From contig NZ_CP133774.1 of the NCBI RefSeq assembly GCF_034344865.1, positions 5,518,001-5,582,000 on the forward strand: a DNA stretch of 64,000 bases. The letters run 5' to 3'. The DNA comes from Pseudomonas sp. 10S4 (GTDB lineage: Bacteria; Pseudomonadota; Gammaproteobacteria; Pseudomonadales; Pseudomonadaceae). Of this stretch, positions 8,402 to 17,942 are shown piece by piece. Positions within the stretch are counted from its first letter, which is position 1, and each line of letters begins with the position of its first letter. The position numbers were made by a program, and so were the translations under genes. The notes beneath the pieces are model-generated. The model was not told the DNA's origin. It searched no databases and worked only from the letters and a program-made list of their open reading frames with translations.

Positions 8402-8632
8402 TCAAAAATGAATTTCAGCCACCTTGATGCCGATTTCACGCAGTTCATGAATCAAATCATCAAGGTGTCGGAAGGGTTCAATCTCTTCGTTGTCATTGAC
8501 CAGGAAAAAGCTTCGTCCTGCTTCCTTTTTAAAGAAGGCAATCCACTCCTGGGTGTTGGCCGGATTGGCAATTAAATGGGTGTCAAACTGAATGCCTTCA
8601 GCGTGTTTGATTTTTACGTCCTCACGTTTCAT
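8402..8632 (-). CDS. Conserved 76-residue protein, first gene of duplicated cassette B
   Basis: Paralogue of the 2506 protein with identical length: MKREDVKIKHAEG at the start, ANPANTQEWIAFFKKEAGRS in the middle and IGIKVAEIHF at the end. A longer frame upstream exists, but the GGAGAG ribosome site lies five bases before ATG 8632 and the paralogue also begins at MKREDV, so this start is preferred. It is followed by the 64-residue gene and transcribed from a promoter that matches the one at 2352-2415. Unknown function. Confidence 0.75.
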   Translation of the reverse strand: MKREDVKIKHAEGIQFDTHLIANPANTQEWIAFFKKEAGRSFFLVNDNEEIEPFRHLDDLIHELREIGIKVAEIHF

Positions 8633-8734
8633 GCAGCTCTCCAAGCGCTCACGTATTTCCGTTCTCATGCGTGATTTTGCCTCCCGGCAATTGAGCAAAA
8701 AACTTCGCCCCTGCCTGAGGCAAGGGCGAGCAGA

Positions 8735-8797
8735 CTGCCTTTTTATTATCACTGCATGATAATATTATGCACATATGAACCCTCCGAGGCTAGTCAT
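8735..8797. promoter_or_regulatory. Divergent promoter, copy B of the duplicated regulatory block
   Basis: The complement matches 2352-2415 without gaps, including the TCATGACTAGCCTCG 15-mer. In copy A that 15-mer contains the sulP start codon. Here the equivalent ATG (8795) opens a frame of only about 22 codons. The divergent partner gene has therefore been lost or replaced in this copy. Confidence 0.55.
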
Positions 8798-9060
8798 GAG
8801 CATAACCACCGAACCCCATGAGGTACGCAGGCCCGAGCGCCCCCGCCCACTGCTTTGTCTTTGAAAGCACACAACCTTGCGGGTGAGCGTCAGTGATAAA
8901 AGGCTCTGACGGCCAGATCGAGAACAAAACCGAACCCAAAAAGCTCTCGTGATCAGCAATGAGCTATCAGCTCCACGCCGATGAGTCCCTCGCCGCAACG
9001 GATCGCCTTTGCTTTTGATTTGACGCGTACGGTTTCTGAATTTTAAGGACGAAAGTCATC
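8798..9060. other. Intergenic region beside cassette B
   Basis: No gene is supported. The start-codon context of a lost divergent gene is at the left edge, and an AAGGA ribosome site for the next small gene is at the right edge. Confidence 0.4.
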
Positions 9061-9327
9061 ATGCGAAAAACAGAAATTAAGATGTGTGTCCCGCTCAATG
9101 CGCCAACACTGGAGCCCGGGCAGCGATTGTTGGTTTGCCTTGAGCAATGCGTCGTCGTCCAGCAGCGAGAAACAAAAATCTATCAGGTTGTTTTTGACTG
9201 CAAAGCACCTAAAACAACACGAATTCTTTGGACAGAGGACGAGTGGATTTTCATCGGCAGGCACAAACAAAATGCTGAAAAAGATCCGTCGCTGGCAGCA
9301 TTTGTATTCACACTAAAAACTGAATAG
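9061..9327 (+). CDS. Hypothetical 88-residue protein
   Basis: A small protein beginning MRKTEIKMCVPLN with alternating hydrophobic strands (QRLLVCLEQCVVVQQ, KIYQVVFDCK, EWIFIGRH), which would fit a small beta-rich fold. A TTTTAAGGA sequence lies 11-13 bases before the ATG. No signal peptide, helix bundle or known motif is visible. A frame of similar size overlaps on the opposite strand but lacks a ribosome site. Function unknown; it could be a remnant in this decayed region. Confidence 0.45.
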   Translation: MRKTEIKMCVPLNAPTLEPGQRLLVCLEQCVVVQQRETKIYQVVFDCKAPKTTRILWTEDEWIFIGRHKQNAEKDPSLAAFVFTLKTE

Positions 9328-9604
9328 AGGGTTTCGTACATAGTTAAAAATTACTTTCGGCGCAGAGTATTAACTGCTTCAAGCTGCTCAGCGCCGAGTA
9401 CTTACATGGGGTCCTCCTTTAAATATCCCTCTCTAACGTGTTTTCGCCCATCAACACTCGATCACTTTGGGGGAAATAACTATTTTCAAAAGAATCGGTC
9501 GATTGCCGCCCATCGCTCGGCAGCTCTCGGCACACTTACTCCAATAAGGGGAACTCTGAAGAAGACTTCCAGATTTTGGCAAAATACCCAGATTCCACCC
9601 GACG

Positions 9605-9928
9605 AGTTTTCCGATAAAGCAGATGACCTTCGCCGATGCCGAGTACGCCGGCAAGCGTAAGCAGACCCGCAAAGAGTTGTTCCTGATCGAGATGGATCGG
9701 GTGGTGCCCTGGAAGGGACTGATTACTCTGATCGAGCCGTACTACCCGAAGGGTGATGGCGGTCGTCCGGCCTATCCGCTGATGGCGATGCTACGTGTTC
9801 ATCTGATGCAAAACTGATTCGGTTACAGCGATCCAGCGATGGAAGAGGCACTGTACGATACGACTATTCTGCGCCAGTTTGCGGGGCTGAGTCTGGAGCG
9901 CATTCCCGACGAAACCACCATCCTCAAC
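9605..9928 (+). mobile_element. IS5-family transposase remnant
   Basis: The 5' part of an IS5-type (DDE) transposase: MTFADAEYAGKRKQTRKELF, then GDGGRPAYPLMAMLRVHLMQ, then FGYSDPAMEEALYDTT and LERIPDETTILN. The usual tryptophan codon after HLMQN is TGA at 9815-9817. Homology stops abruptly after TTILN near 9928, so the catalytic DDE residues are missing. The expected upstream MKQ start reads ATA instead of ATG. The element cannot move and no inverted-repeat ends were identified. Confidence 0.85.
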
Positions 9929-9984
9929 GAACCTAGCGCGATGTTTCAGATACACCGCGTTGGATTTCGCTGATACATCCGCTC

Positions 9985-10901
9985 CTACAGGCCCGCCTCA
10001 ACTTTTGAAAGCTGCAACAACCCAATCAGCCTCTGCACATCCACCCGCCCCCGCTTGGCCGCAGGCACAAACGCACAATAAGCATGCCCCAGCTTCAACG
10101 ACGCAGTAGAAAGCGCAATCAAACGGCCCGCCTCCAAATCCCGCTTCGCAATCACCTTCTGCCCCAAAGCAATCCCCATCCCCAGCTTGGCAAGGGTCAC
10201 CGATAGGCTCGACAACCCCGAGCGACGGCCATGTGCGGGGTCCGGTGAATAGTCCCCGACTTCGCTGGTGAACCAATCACTCCACGTAGGATGCGACGCA
10301 TAGTTGGGGCCCCATTGAGTATGGATAAACAAACTTTCGTGAATCTGTGTGAGATCGAAGTCCTTGTTGCCGTGCCGATACCAAATTTCCGGCGCACAAA
10401 CCGGCAGCACTTCGTCATGGAACAAGGGAATGGCCTCAAACGAGGGGTAGTGATAACTCCCATAGCTGACCCGAAGATCCACGTCATGCCGGTGGCGAGG
10501 TCGACCGGGTCATCTTCCACACGAACATCCACCGACAGTTGTGGGTAGATCTCCAGCAGCTCTGAGAGCTTTGGGGCTAGCCAGCATTCGGCCAGGGAAA
10601 ACGGAACGCTGACAATAAGCCGTGTGCGCATTTCACCTTCGAGTATGCGCACGGTCATCGCGGCGATGTCACCCAGCGCCCGAGAGGTTTGTGGATAGAC
10701 CGCCAGGCCGGCGTCGGTGAGGGCCAAACGGTTGCCGTTGCGTACGAAGAGTTTCTTGCCGAAGTAGTCTTCCAAATGGCGAATCTGCTGGCTGACGGCC
10801 GCCGATGACACGCCCAGTTCTACACCCGCCAGCACAAAGCTGCCCAGCCGTGCGGCGACTTCGAAGGTCCGAACGGCATTGAGGGGCGGCAACCGTTGCA
10901 T
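9985..10901 (-). CDS. LysR-family (GcvA-like) regulator, frame split by one missing base
   Basis: A LysR-type regulator with an N-terminal winged helix-turn-helix (PPLNAVRTFEVAARLGSF, then VSSAAVSQQIRHLEDYFGKK) and a C-terminal effector domain. The frame breaks near 10485. Inserting one base there joins ...DLATG to HDVDLRVSYGSYHYPS and gives 305 residues, the normal family length. ATG 10901 is favoured over 10916 because GGGAG lies nine bases before it. The gene is divergent from the 2OG oxygenase at 11008 across about 105 bp, the classic layout for a LysR protein and its target. The break may be a sequencing error or a recent mutation. Confidence 0.8.
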
Positions 10902-11007
10902 GAGCGCGTCTCCCATAAGTTTTACTAGGGGGATCCTAACAATTTATGCCGTTGTTGCGAAGATTTTCATGGGATACGTTGGAGCCATCTACAACGAGAG
11001 GGTCATC

Positions 11008-11795
11008 ATGAACAACGTCATTGATCTTGAGCGCTATCCACTCGACCGTGAAGGCAGCGATGAATGGAACCGCCTGGTTGAGAAGTCCCGCAACGAGCTG
11101 AACCTGAACGGCATGTTCAATCTGGAAGGCTTTATCGCAGCGGACAAAGTACGCCTGGCGGCCAAGCAAATTCAGCCGACCATGAACAGCGAATCCCATA
11201 CCCACAGCCGCACGCACAATATCTACTTCAAACCGCAGATCGAGGGCTTGGCGGCGGATCATCCGGCATTACGCAACGTCGAGACGGTCAGTCATACCCT
11301 GTGCGCAGACCAACTCAAGGGCAGCCTAGTCAGTGACATCTACGAGTACCCTCCCTGGCGGCCTTTCTGGCTTCCGTCATGGAGAAGCCAAACTTGCACG
11401 TGATGGCTGACCCCTTAGCCCGCGTCAATGTGATGAGTTACCGCCAGGGCGAGACCTTGAATTGGCACTTCGATCGGTCCGAATTCACCACCACGCTTAT
11501 GCTGCAGGCCCCCGAAGAAGGTGGCGAATTCCAGTACCGCAGCGACTTGCGAACTAGTGATGATCCCAACTACGCCGGTGTGGCCGAACTGCTTGAGGGG
11601 CGTGATCCCCAGGTGCAGACTCTGAAGTTACGCGCCGGCACGCTCAATGTGTTTCGCGGTAAAAACACGGCGCACCGCGTCACCCCAGTCAAGGGTAGCC
11701 GCGAACGGATGGTGGCTGTTTTCTCGTACTACGAAAAACCCGGCGTGCTGTTCAGCGCTGAGGAACAACTGGGCTTTTACGGCCGAACGGCCTGA
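11008..11795 (+). CDS. HalD/BesD-like Fe(II)/2-oxoglutarate oxygenase, frame split by one missing base
   Basis: A non-haem iron oxygenase acting on a free, probably basic, amino acid. Restoring one C in the CCC run near 11352 joins IYEYPP to LAAFLASVMEKPNL and gives 262 residues. Iron ligands are H154-x-D156 (LNWHFDRSE) and H223 (NTAHRVTP), with arginines 232-234 placed to bind 2-oxoglutarate. Halogenases of this family have Gly in place of the Asp, so HxD predicts a hydroxylase and not a chlorinase. An AGAGGG site precedes the ATG. It is divergent from a LysR regulator and followed by a lysine/arginine/ornithine-type binding protein, which supports a basic amino acid substrate by inference. 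Confidence 0.75.
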
Positions 11796-11889
11796 CTCGT
11801 ACGCAACACTCTAATAAAAAGGCCCTCGACTCGCCTTGGCTGTCATTGCTTGCCCCTGCCGATCCTTTTCGAACTCTTTGGGGAAACAC

Positions 11890-12747
11890 ATGCATTCCAT
11901 CACTCGCTTTACCCGAAACCTGCTCGCCTGTACCGCCTTAGGCGGCAGTCTGTTGTTTACTGGCATGGCCGCTGCGAAGGACTGGACAACGGTTCGTGTG
12001 GCCACCGAAGGGGCTTACGAACCCTGGAATACCACACTACCCAACGGCGAGATTTCCGGTTTCGAACCTGAACTGCTGAAGGACCTGTGCTCGAGGATCC
12101 AGCTTGAGTGCAAGCTTCAAGCTCAGGACTGGGATGGGATGATCGCGGGGCTTAATGCCAACAAATTCGACATGCTGATGGATGCCATCGTGATTACCCC
12201 GGAGCGTGAGGCCATCGTCGCTTTCTCAACGCCGTATGCGGCCACGCAGGGTGTGTTTGTCAGCTCAACGCCAGCGGTGATTTCAAGCACCCCGAGCGAT
12301 GAAGTGATCAAGCTCAGCGGTGATCAGAACAACGACCAAACCACCATCGATCAGCTGCGCTCGCTGGTCAAAGATAAGGTCATTGGTATTCAGTCCGGCA
12401 CTGCTTACACAGACTTTGTGGAGAAAAACTTTAAAAATGTCGCAACCATCCGGACCTATAAAAAGTCCGGTGAGCACATGATGGACCTGAACGCAGGCCG
12501 CATTGATTTTGCTTTCGATGACGTGACGTTTTTCTCCTCCGCGCTGCAAAACCCGGAAAACCAGACGGTGCACATGGTCGGCCCCAAGATAGGTGGGCCC
12601 ATCTGGGGCCCGGGCGAGGCCCTGGCGTTCAGGAAGGGGGATACTGACTTAAAGGAAAAATTCAACCATGCCCTGAGCGCAGCCCTGATGGATGGGACGG
12701 TCAAACGGCTTTCGGAGAAGTGGTTTAAGGCTGACATAGCACCTTAA
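11890..12747 (+). CDS. Periplasmic binding protein, lysine/arginine/ornithine type
   Basis: ABC-transporter solute-binding protein of family 3, 285 residues. It has a signal peptide (basic RFTRN, hydrophobic LLACTALGGSLLFTG, cleavage after MAAA) and the mature domain opens with VRVATEGAYEPWN. Characteristic segments are GFEPELLKDLC, QDWDGMIAGLNANKFDML and IVITPEREAIVAFSTPY. ATG 11890 is preferred to an in-frame codon 18 triplets upstream because GGGGA lies eight bases before it and it puts the signal sequence at the N-terminus. There are no permease or ATPase genes nearby, so it is an orphan binding protein that may use another system's membrane components or act as a sensor for the adjacent oxygenase locus. 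Confidence 0.85.
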   Translation: MHSITRFTRNLLACTALGGSLLFTGMAAAKDWTTVRVATEGAYEPWNTTLPNGEISGFEPELLKDLCSRIQLECKLQAQDWDGMIAGLNANKFDMLMDAIVITPEREAIVAFSTPYAATQGVFVSSTPAVISSTPSDEVIKLSGDQNNDQTTIDQLRSLVKDKVIGIQSGTAYTDFVEKNFKNVATIRTYKKSGEHMMDLNAGRIDFAFDDVTFFSSALQNPENQTVHMVGPKIGGPIWGPGEALAFRKGDTDLKEKFNHALSAALMDGTVKRLSEKWFKADIAP

Positions 12748-13459
12748 GGAAGGCCGTTCGCCACGGAGTGACGATCCGTGGCGCACTAATGGTCACCGCG
12801 AGCTCCGCTTCCTTGGGCCAACGTTTCAGCGCATTTGCTTTCAGGATTTAGTCTCCGCGAATACCTATATCACTGGCGAACTCATAATCTCCCTAACGGG
12901 CGTACCTGCTGAGGAGCGCCCCTGTAGCACCATCTTCCGCGCGTAGTCTCGCTCACCCTACATGTACATAAACACGCGGACGCAGGGTGATATATGCAGA
13001 CTGCCCGCCATTTTTTGGCGAGCATCAAAGTACCTCAGGCATTACTGCATGGAGGTTGCCTTGAGCGATTAGCTTCGTTTCGAGGGCCAACGGAGCATCG
13101 GAAAGCTACTCATATTCGCCGATCCTACGAGCGCGGAATATTGATCTCCGTGTTCGAAATAATAGAGCTTAGTGTGGTGCCCCCCGTGCGTAAGCGTCTG
13201 ACCGATACCGGCTGACGACGAACGGCACTGAAATGATTTGGGCCATCTGCCGGTCGTATCGACTTCACATGATTTTATAACCTCGGCAGCACAGCAATTG
13301 CTCGACTAGGCTATAAATTTCCAAGGAGCCAAAGCCGATGGAAGACCAGAATCCGGCTTATTTCGCACCCTATAATCCAAATCTAACGCAGCGTGTATGC
13401 GGTTCCGGAGCCAATACCGGTCCGATTTTGACAAAATAGATTCAAAATTGGAGGGAGCC
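12748..13459. other. Long intergenic region before the diguanylate cyclase
   Basis: About 710 bp without a supported gene. It begins with a perfect hairpin (12759-12783). A 33-codon frame, ATG 13338 to TAG 13439, follows an AAGGAG site and ends 20 bp before the cyclase start. It could be a leader peptide but resembles nothing known. A 73-codon frame at 12994-13215 has no ribosome site. Confidence 0.4.
12759..12783 (+). terminator. Hairpin after the binding-protein gene
   Basis: Perfect nine-base arms CGCCACGGA/TCCGTGGCG with a seven-base loop lie 12 bases after the stop codon. There is no T-tract, so it may protect the mRNA 3' end as much as terminate. Confidence 0.5.
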
Positions 13460-14890
13460 ATGAGCAATATCATCGCCACCGGCGAGCCACCTGAAGCAGT
13501 CCGTCTCATCATCAAGGTTTATGCCAGCTTGCTGCTCGCAGGATTTGCGTTTATTCCGGCCTATCTGATTGGCTACTTATTCTTCTTTCAAGACCCCACT
13601 CTTTTATTCGAGAACCACGCGTTCCATATAATTGCGATCACGGCAGCCACCTTGGAAGGCTTGTTTGTTACTTACGTAACGTGGCGCTGCTACCAGTCAT
13701 CGGGAGAACCACTGCTGCGATGGATGACGCTTGGCTTTCTCGGTTTTGTACTGATTTACGCGCTGCATGGTGCGTTCACTGGGCTCGCACACCACAATAT
13801 CTGGCTCTTTCTCCTGTATGGACCGGCCTCTCGACTGGTCATGGCGATTCTGCTGTTAGTCGGAATACTGTCGTACCACCGCCCACCTGATGCCGCGGAC
13901 CAACGAACGAATCCCCGCCCGTGGCTGATCTGGATAGGACTGTTTCTGCTGGTTGACCTGGCAGTGGCATACATCGCCAACTCGTCAATCGCCAGCAATC
14001 TCGCGGTGCGCCTCTCGCTGGAAGGTGGCGCCCTTGTTTTTTCCACATTGAACGTTGCAATACTCCTGCTGCGCCGTATCCGTTCGCAATTGATGGTGAT
14101 CTTTGTCATATCGGTCACGGCGTTCGCGTTGTCATCCCTTGCTTTCATCCTTGCACGTCCTTGGAACCACATGTGGTGGCTCGCTCATGCGATCTTCGCC
14201 GCTGGATTCTTCTTGTTGAGCTATGGGGTAGTGCAAGCGTTCCTCACCACACGTTCTTTCTCGACAATTTACAGCCAAGAGGAGCTGATGGTGCGTCTTG
14301 CCGAGGCAATGGAGTACACAGAGAACGCCCTGCTGGAGCTTCAGCGCACCAATCAAGAACTCGGACACCTTGCAGCGACCGATCCACTGACAGGAGCTGA
14401 TAATCGGCGTCGGTTCATGGAGCGGGTCGAAGATGAAATTGGCCGAACCAAACGCGGTGGTCCACCGTTCTCGGTGTTGGCACTTGATCTGGACAATTTC
14501 AAATCCATCAATGATCGCTTCGGGCATCAGGTGGGCGATGACATCCTGAAGGAGTTTGTGCAGAAATGCCTCGACTCGATCCGGCCCTATGACGGCGTAG
14601 CCCGAGTGGGCGGGGAGGAATTCATGATACTGCTACCTCAGACTTCACTCGAAGGCGCGCATGTAATCGCTGAGCGCCTGCGGACCAACGTTGCAAATAC
14701 CGCTTTTAATAGCGGCTTTCAGCGGCTAACCGTGGTCACAGTGAGCATCGGTATATCGCAATCTGGCCGAGACGGCGACACCATCGAGGCAATCCTGCAT
14801 ATAGCCGATCAACGCTTGTATCACGCTAAACACCAAGGCCGTAATCGTGTGGTCACTACCATCAAAACCAGCCTTCAACCTCTGCTCTGA
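13460..14890 (+). CDS. Membrane-bound diguanylate cyclase (GGDEF)
   Basis: Makes cyclic-di-GMP from two GTP. From the chosen start it has 476 residues. A hydrophobic N-terminal region of about seven membrane helices (roughly 15-265) is followed by a short coiled-coil linker (275-305) and a GGDEF domain. The active-site motif is GGEEF (384-388), a functional variant, and an RPYD inhibitory site lies five residues before it (375-378), so product inhibition is expected. ATG 13460 is preferred to an in-frame codon 21 triplets upstream because GGAGGGAGCC directly precedes it. No EAL domain follows. The signal sensed by the membrane region is unknown. Confidence 0.9.
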   Translation: MSNIIATGEPPEAVRLIIKVYASLLLAGFAFIPAYLIGYLFFFQDPTLLFENHAFHIIAITAATLEGLFVTYVTWRCYQSSGEPLLRWMTLGFLGFVLIYALHGAFTGLAHHNIWLFLLYGPASRLVMAILLLVGILSYHRPPDAADQRTNPRPWLIWIGLFLLVDLAVAYIANSSIASNLAVRLSLEGGALVFSTLNVAILLLRRIRSQLMVIFVISVTAFALSSLAFILARPWNHMWWLAHAIFAAGFFLLSYGVVQAFLTTRSFSTIYSQEELMVRLAEAMEYTENALLELQRTNQELGHLAATDPLTGADNRRRFMERVEDEIGRTKRGGPPFSVLALDLDNFKSINDRFGHQVGDDILKEFVQKCLDSIRPYDGVARVGGEEFMILLPQTSLEGAHVIAERLRTNVANTAFNSGFQRLTVVTVSIGISQSGRDGDTIEAILHIADQRLYHAKHQGRNRVVTTIKTSLQPLL

Positions 14891-15129
14891 CCATCATTTC
14901 GAAGTCGCTGAAAACGTTGGAACTGAGCCGGTTGTGTTGTCGCAGGCCTTGGAGGGACATCGGCTAACTGACGCCACGAAACTGCTCGGCCTGGGCGACA
15001 AAGTCCACCGAAAACGAATTAACCACCCTACCCTACTCGACCCGCATTTTTGCGCCATGACCGTCAAATGGTCGAATCGAGTCCTCCACAGAGCAGTGTA
15101 CAGAGCTGATGTCATTCAACGCGGCTCAT

Positions 15130-15383
15130 GCCACAGAGCGTTGGGAAACACTGCCCCCGCTCCGGTAACCAGTGCAAAAGCTGGCTATGCCGACGTCAAC
15201 GGTATCAAACTTTACTACTCAATCACCGGACATGGATCGCCTGTCATATTGCTTCATGGCGGTCTGGCCAACTCCGATTACTGGGGCAATCAGGTCAAGG
15301 CCCTCTCGACGAAGCACACTGTCATCACCTTCGACAGTTGTGGGTATGGTCGCAGCTCAGTTGGTCATCGCTGGTTTCTTTGA
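15130..15383 (+). pseudogene. Alpha/beta-hydrolase, N-terminal fragment
   Basis: The segment ADVNGIKLYYSITGHGSPVI followed by LLHGGLANSDYWGNQ is the start of an alpha/beta-hydrolase with its HGG oxyanion loop. It continues to VITFDSCGYGRSS, where homologues have DSRGHGRS. The frame then runs into unrelated sequence and stops at 15381-15383, before the nucleophile elbow. The catalytic serine, aspartate and histidine are all absent. It is a remnant, and no matching 3' part is visible downstream. Confidence 0.7.
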
Positions 15384-15582
15384 AGAAGCTTATTTCGTAG
15401 GCAGGACGCTAGATAACCGAACTTTTTCAGATGTCTGGTGCCGCACACTCATTAACCTATGGAATTGCAACGGCTAGTTCTCATCCGCTCTCAACCAGCT
15501 CCCTCTCAACATTTACCGGTGCATCCGCGGCGTTGACCACGGGTTTCGAATTTCAGGTCAATCCGATCCTCATCTATTGAAT
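15384..15582. other. Region upstream of the polyamine operon
   Basis: About 200 bp that should hold the operon promoter. No clear operator, hairpin or -35/-10 pair was identified by eye. Confidence 0.3.
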
Positions 15583-17910
15583 ATGGACGTTACGATGACC
15601 TATAAGCAGCAACGACGTCTCGGCATGAAAGCCCTGCTGATCCATGAAGAACTGTCGGCCAAAACCGCCGCGGGCCGCGCGGTGAGAGAATTGGCTGAGG
15701 TATTGGAAGGGCGTCAGGTGGAAGTCATATTGGCGCAATCGGCACTGGATGCGATTGCCTTCATCCACTCCGACCCGATGGTGCAATGTGTGCTGCTCGA
15801 TTGGGACCTGGACCTGGACGACAGCCACGAGATAGCAATGAGCGTTCTCGATGCAGTGCGCGAACGCAGTGAAGCGGTGCCGATTTTTCTCCTGGCCGAC
15901 CGCAGCAGTGCAGCCACCATTGCACTGGACGCCATGCAGAAATCGGATGACTTCATCTGGCTGCTGGAAGACACCAGTGTCTTTATCGGTGGGCGCATCA
16001 TCGCTGCCATCCAGCGCTATCGAGACGCGGCATTGCCGCCGATGTTCGGCGCGCTGGTACGTTTTTCGCAAGTCTATGAATACTCCTGGCACACCCCGGG
16101 GCACACCGGTGGCACGGCCTTTCTGAAGTCGACGGCGGGTCGCGCCTTCTTCGATTTTTTCGGCGAAAACCTGTTCCGTTCCGACCTGTCGATTTCCGTC
16201 GGTGAATTGGGCTCGCTGCTCGACCATTCCGGGCCCATCGGCGCCAGTGAAGTGTATGCGGCCAGGGTCTTCGGCGCCCATCGCACCTACCATGTCACCA
16301 ACGGCTCTTCGACCTCCAATCGGGTGATCCTGATGGCCAGCGTGACCCGCGGCCAGGTCACTCTGTGTGACCGCAACTGCCATAAGTCGGTAGAGCACGC
16401 CATGACCATGTCCGGCGCAGTCCCGACGTATCTGGTGCCGTTGCGTAACCATTACGGCCTGATCGGGCCGATACCGCCGCAGCACCTGACCGTCGAGGCG
16501 ATCCGCGAGAGTATCGCCAACAACCCGCTGGTCAGTGAAGGGATCGACCCGACACCGATGCACGCGATCATCACCAACTCTACTTATGATGGCCTCTGCT
16601 ACAACGTGTCGCGAGTCGAGGAACTGCTGGGCGCCAGCGTCGACCGGCTGCATTTCGACGAAGCCTGGTTCGGCTATGCACGCTTCAACCCGATTTATCG
16701 CGAACGTTTTGCCATGCATGGCGAGCCGGCCGATCACGGCCCGGATCGGCCGACGGTGTTCGCCACCCAGTCCACTCATAAATTGCTGGCGGCGCTGTCC
16801 CAGGCCTCGATGATCCATATCCGCGACGGCCGGCGTCCTATCGATCATGCGCGGTTCAATGAGTCGTTCATGATGCATGCCTCGACTTCGCCGAATTACG
16901 CGATCATCGCCTCCAACGATGTCAGCGCCGCGATGATGGACGGCCCGGGCGGCAAGGCCCTGACCGGCGATGCGATTCGCGAGGCGATTGCCTTTCGGCG
17001 CATGCTCGCGCGGCTCAATGGCGAGTTTTTAGGGCGCGGAGAGTGGTTTTTCAATGTCTGGCAACCAGACACCGTGACCCTTCCCGATACCGGCCAGGCG
17101 ATACCCTTTTATGCCGCCGTCGAGGAATTGCTGGCGAGCGACCCGGCCTGCTGGATCCTCAAGCCCAACGCGGCCTGGCACGGCTTTGGCGACATCGAGG
17201 ATGGCTACTGCTTGCTCGACCCGATCAAGGTTTCGATCACCACGCCGGGCATTCTGTCTGGCGGCGGCATGAGCGAGTTGGGTATACCTGCCCAAGTGGT
17301 CACGGCCTACCTGGACCGCCAGGGCATCGTGGTCGAGAAAACCACCGATTTCACCATTCTGGTGCTGTTCTCCATCGGCGTGACCAAGGGCAAGTGGGGC
17401 ACGTTAGTTAATACCCTGCTCGATTTCAAACGCGATTACGACGTCAACGCGCCTTTGGCTCAAGTGCTGCCCGGGCTTTTGGCCGCTCATGCGCAACGTT
17501 ATAGGGGCATGGGGTTGCGCGATCTCTGTGAAACCATGTTTGCCGCGATGGCCGAGTTGCGTACTACCGAAACCATGTCTCGGGCCTTTTCGACCTTGCC
17601 GGTCCCTGATCTGAGCCCGGTCATGGCCTATGAGCAACTGGTGCGAGGCAATGTCGAGATCGTGCCCCTGGAACAGTTGGCCGGGCGTACCGTGGCCACT
17701 GGCGTCGTCCCTTATCCACCGGGTATTCCGTTGTTGATGCCGGGCGAGAATGTCGGCGCAGCCGATGGTCCGTTACTCGGTTACCTCAAGGCGCTGGAAG
17801 ATTTTGACCGACGCTTCTCAGGTTTCACCCATGACACCCATGGCGTCGAAGTGGATGAGGGGCGTTATCTGGTCCGCTGCATTACATCCGATACACAGAC
17901 AGCGTCATAA
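15583..17910 (+). CDS. Lysine/arginine/ornithine decarboxylase, PLP fold type I
   Basis: A large decarboxylase of the AdiA/CadA/LdcA/SpeC group, about 775 residues. It has a flavodoxin-like wing domain (about 15-145), a PLP core with the WHTPGH motif, and the PLP-binding lysine near residue 400 in QSTHKLLAALSQASMIH. It continues to a normal C-terminal domain. It resembles the Pseudomonas lysine decarboxylase LdcA and arginine decarboxylase AdiA more than SpeC. The amino acid decarboxylated is not certain from sequence. The start is uncertain: TTG 15577, ATG 15583, ATG 15595 and ATG 15625 are all possible and none has a strong ribosome site. It is followed after 32 bases by ornithine decarboxylase, so both are probably one operon. 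Confidence 0.85.
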   Translation: MDVTMTYKQQRRLGMKALLIHEELSAKTAAGRAVRELAEVLEGRQVEVILAQSALDAIAFIHSDPMVQCVLLDWDLDLDDSHEIAMSVLDAVRERSEAVPIFLLADRSSAATIALDAMQKSDDFIWLLEDTSVFIGGRIIAAIQRYRDAALPPMFGALVRFSQVYEYSWHTPGHTGGTAFLKSTAGRAFFDFFGENLFRSDLSISVGELGSLLDHSGPIGASEVYAARVFGAHRTYHVTNGSSTSNRVILMASVTRGQVTLCDRNCHKSVEHAMTMSGAVPTYLVPLRNHYGLIGPIPPQHLTVEAIRESIANNPLVSEGIDPTPMHAIITNSTYDGLCYNVSRVEELLGASVDRLHFDEAWFGYARFNPIYRERFAMHGEPADHGPDRPTVFATQSTHKLLAALSQASMIHIRDGRRPIDHARFNESFMMHASTSPNYAIIASNDVSAAMMDGPGGKALTGDAIREAIAFRRMLARLNGEFLGRGEWFFNVWQPDTVTLPDTGQAIPFYAAVEELLASDPACWILKPNAAWHGFGDIEDGYCLLDPIKVSITTPGILSGGGMSELGIPAQVVTAYLDRQGIVVEKTTDFTILVLFSIGVTKGKWGTLVNTLLDFKRDYDVNAPLAQVLPGLLAAHAQRYRGMGLRDLCETMFAAMAELRTTETMSRAFSTLPVPDLSPVMAYEQLVRGNVEIVPLEQLAGRTVATGVVPYPPGIPLLMPGENVGAADGPLLGYLKALEDFDRRFSGFTHDTHGVEVDEGRYLVRCITSDTQTAS

Positions 17911-17942
17911 GGCGCTCAGGCCTTTCAATGGAGGGAAGATCG

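Noticed and set aside
9605..9928. Active IS5 insertion sequence
   Set aside because: Internal TGA, missing DDE residues and no recognisable ends. It is only a remnant.
11008..11795. Calling the HalD-like protein a halogenase
   Set aside because: The second iron ligand is Asp, not Gly, so hydroxylation is the better prediction.
12994..13215. 73-codon frame in the long gap before the cyclase
   Set aside because: No ribosome site, no family resemblance and unconvincing composition.
15574..16878. 434-codon open frame antisense to the first decarboxylase
   Set aside because: It is a long shadow of a high-GC gene. The + strand protein has family motifs and the antisense product has none.
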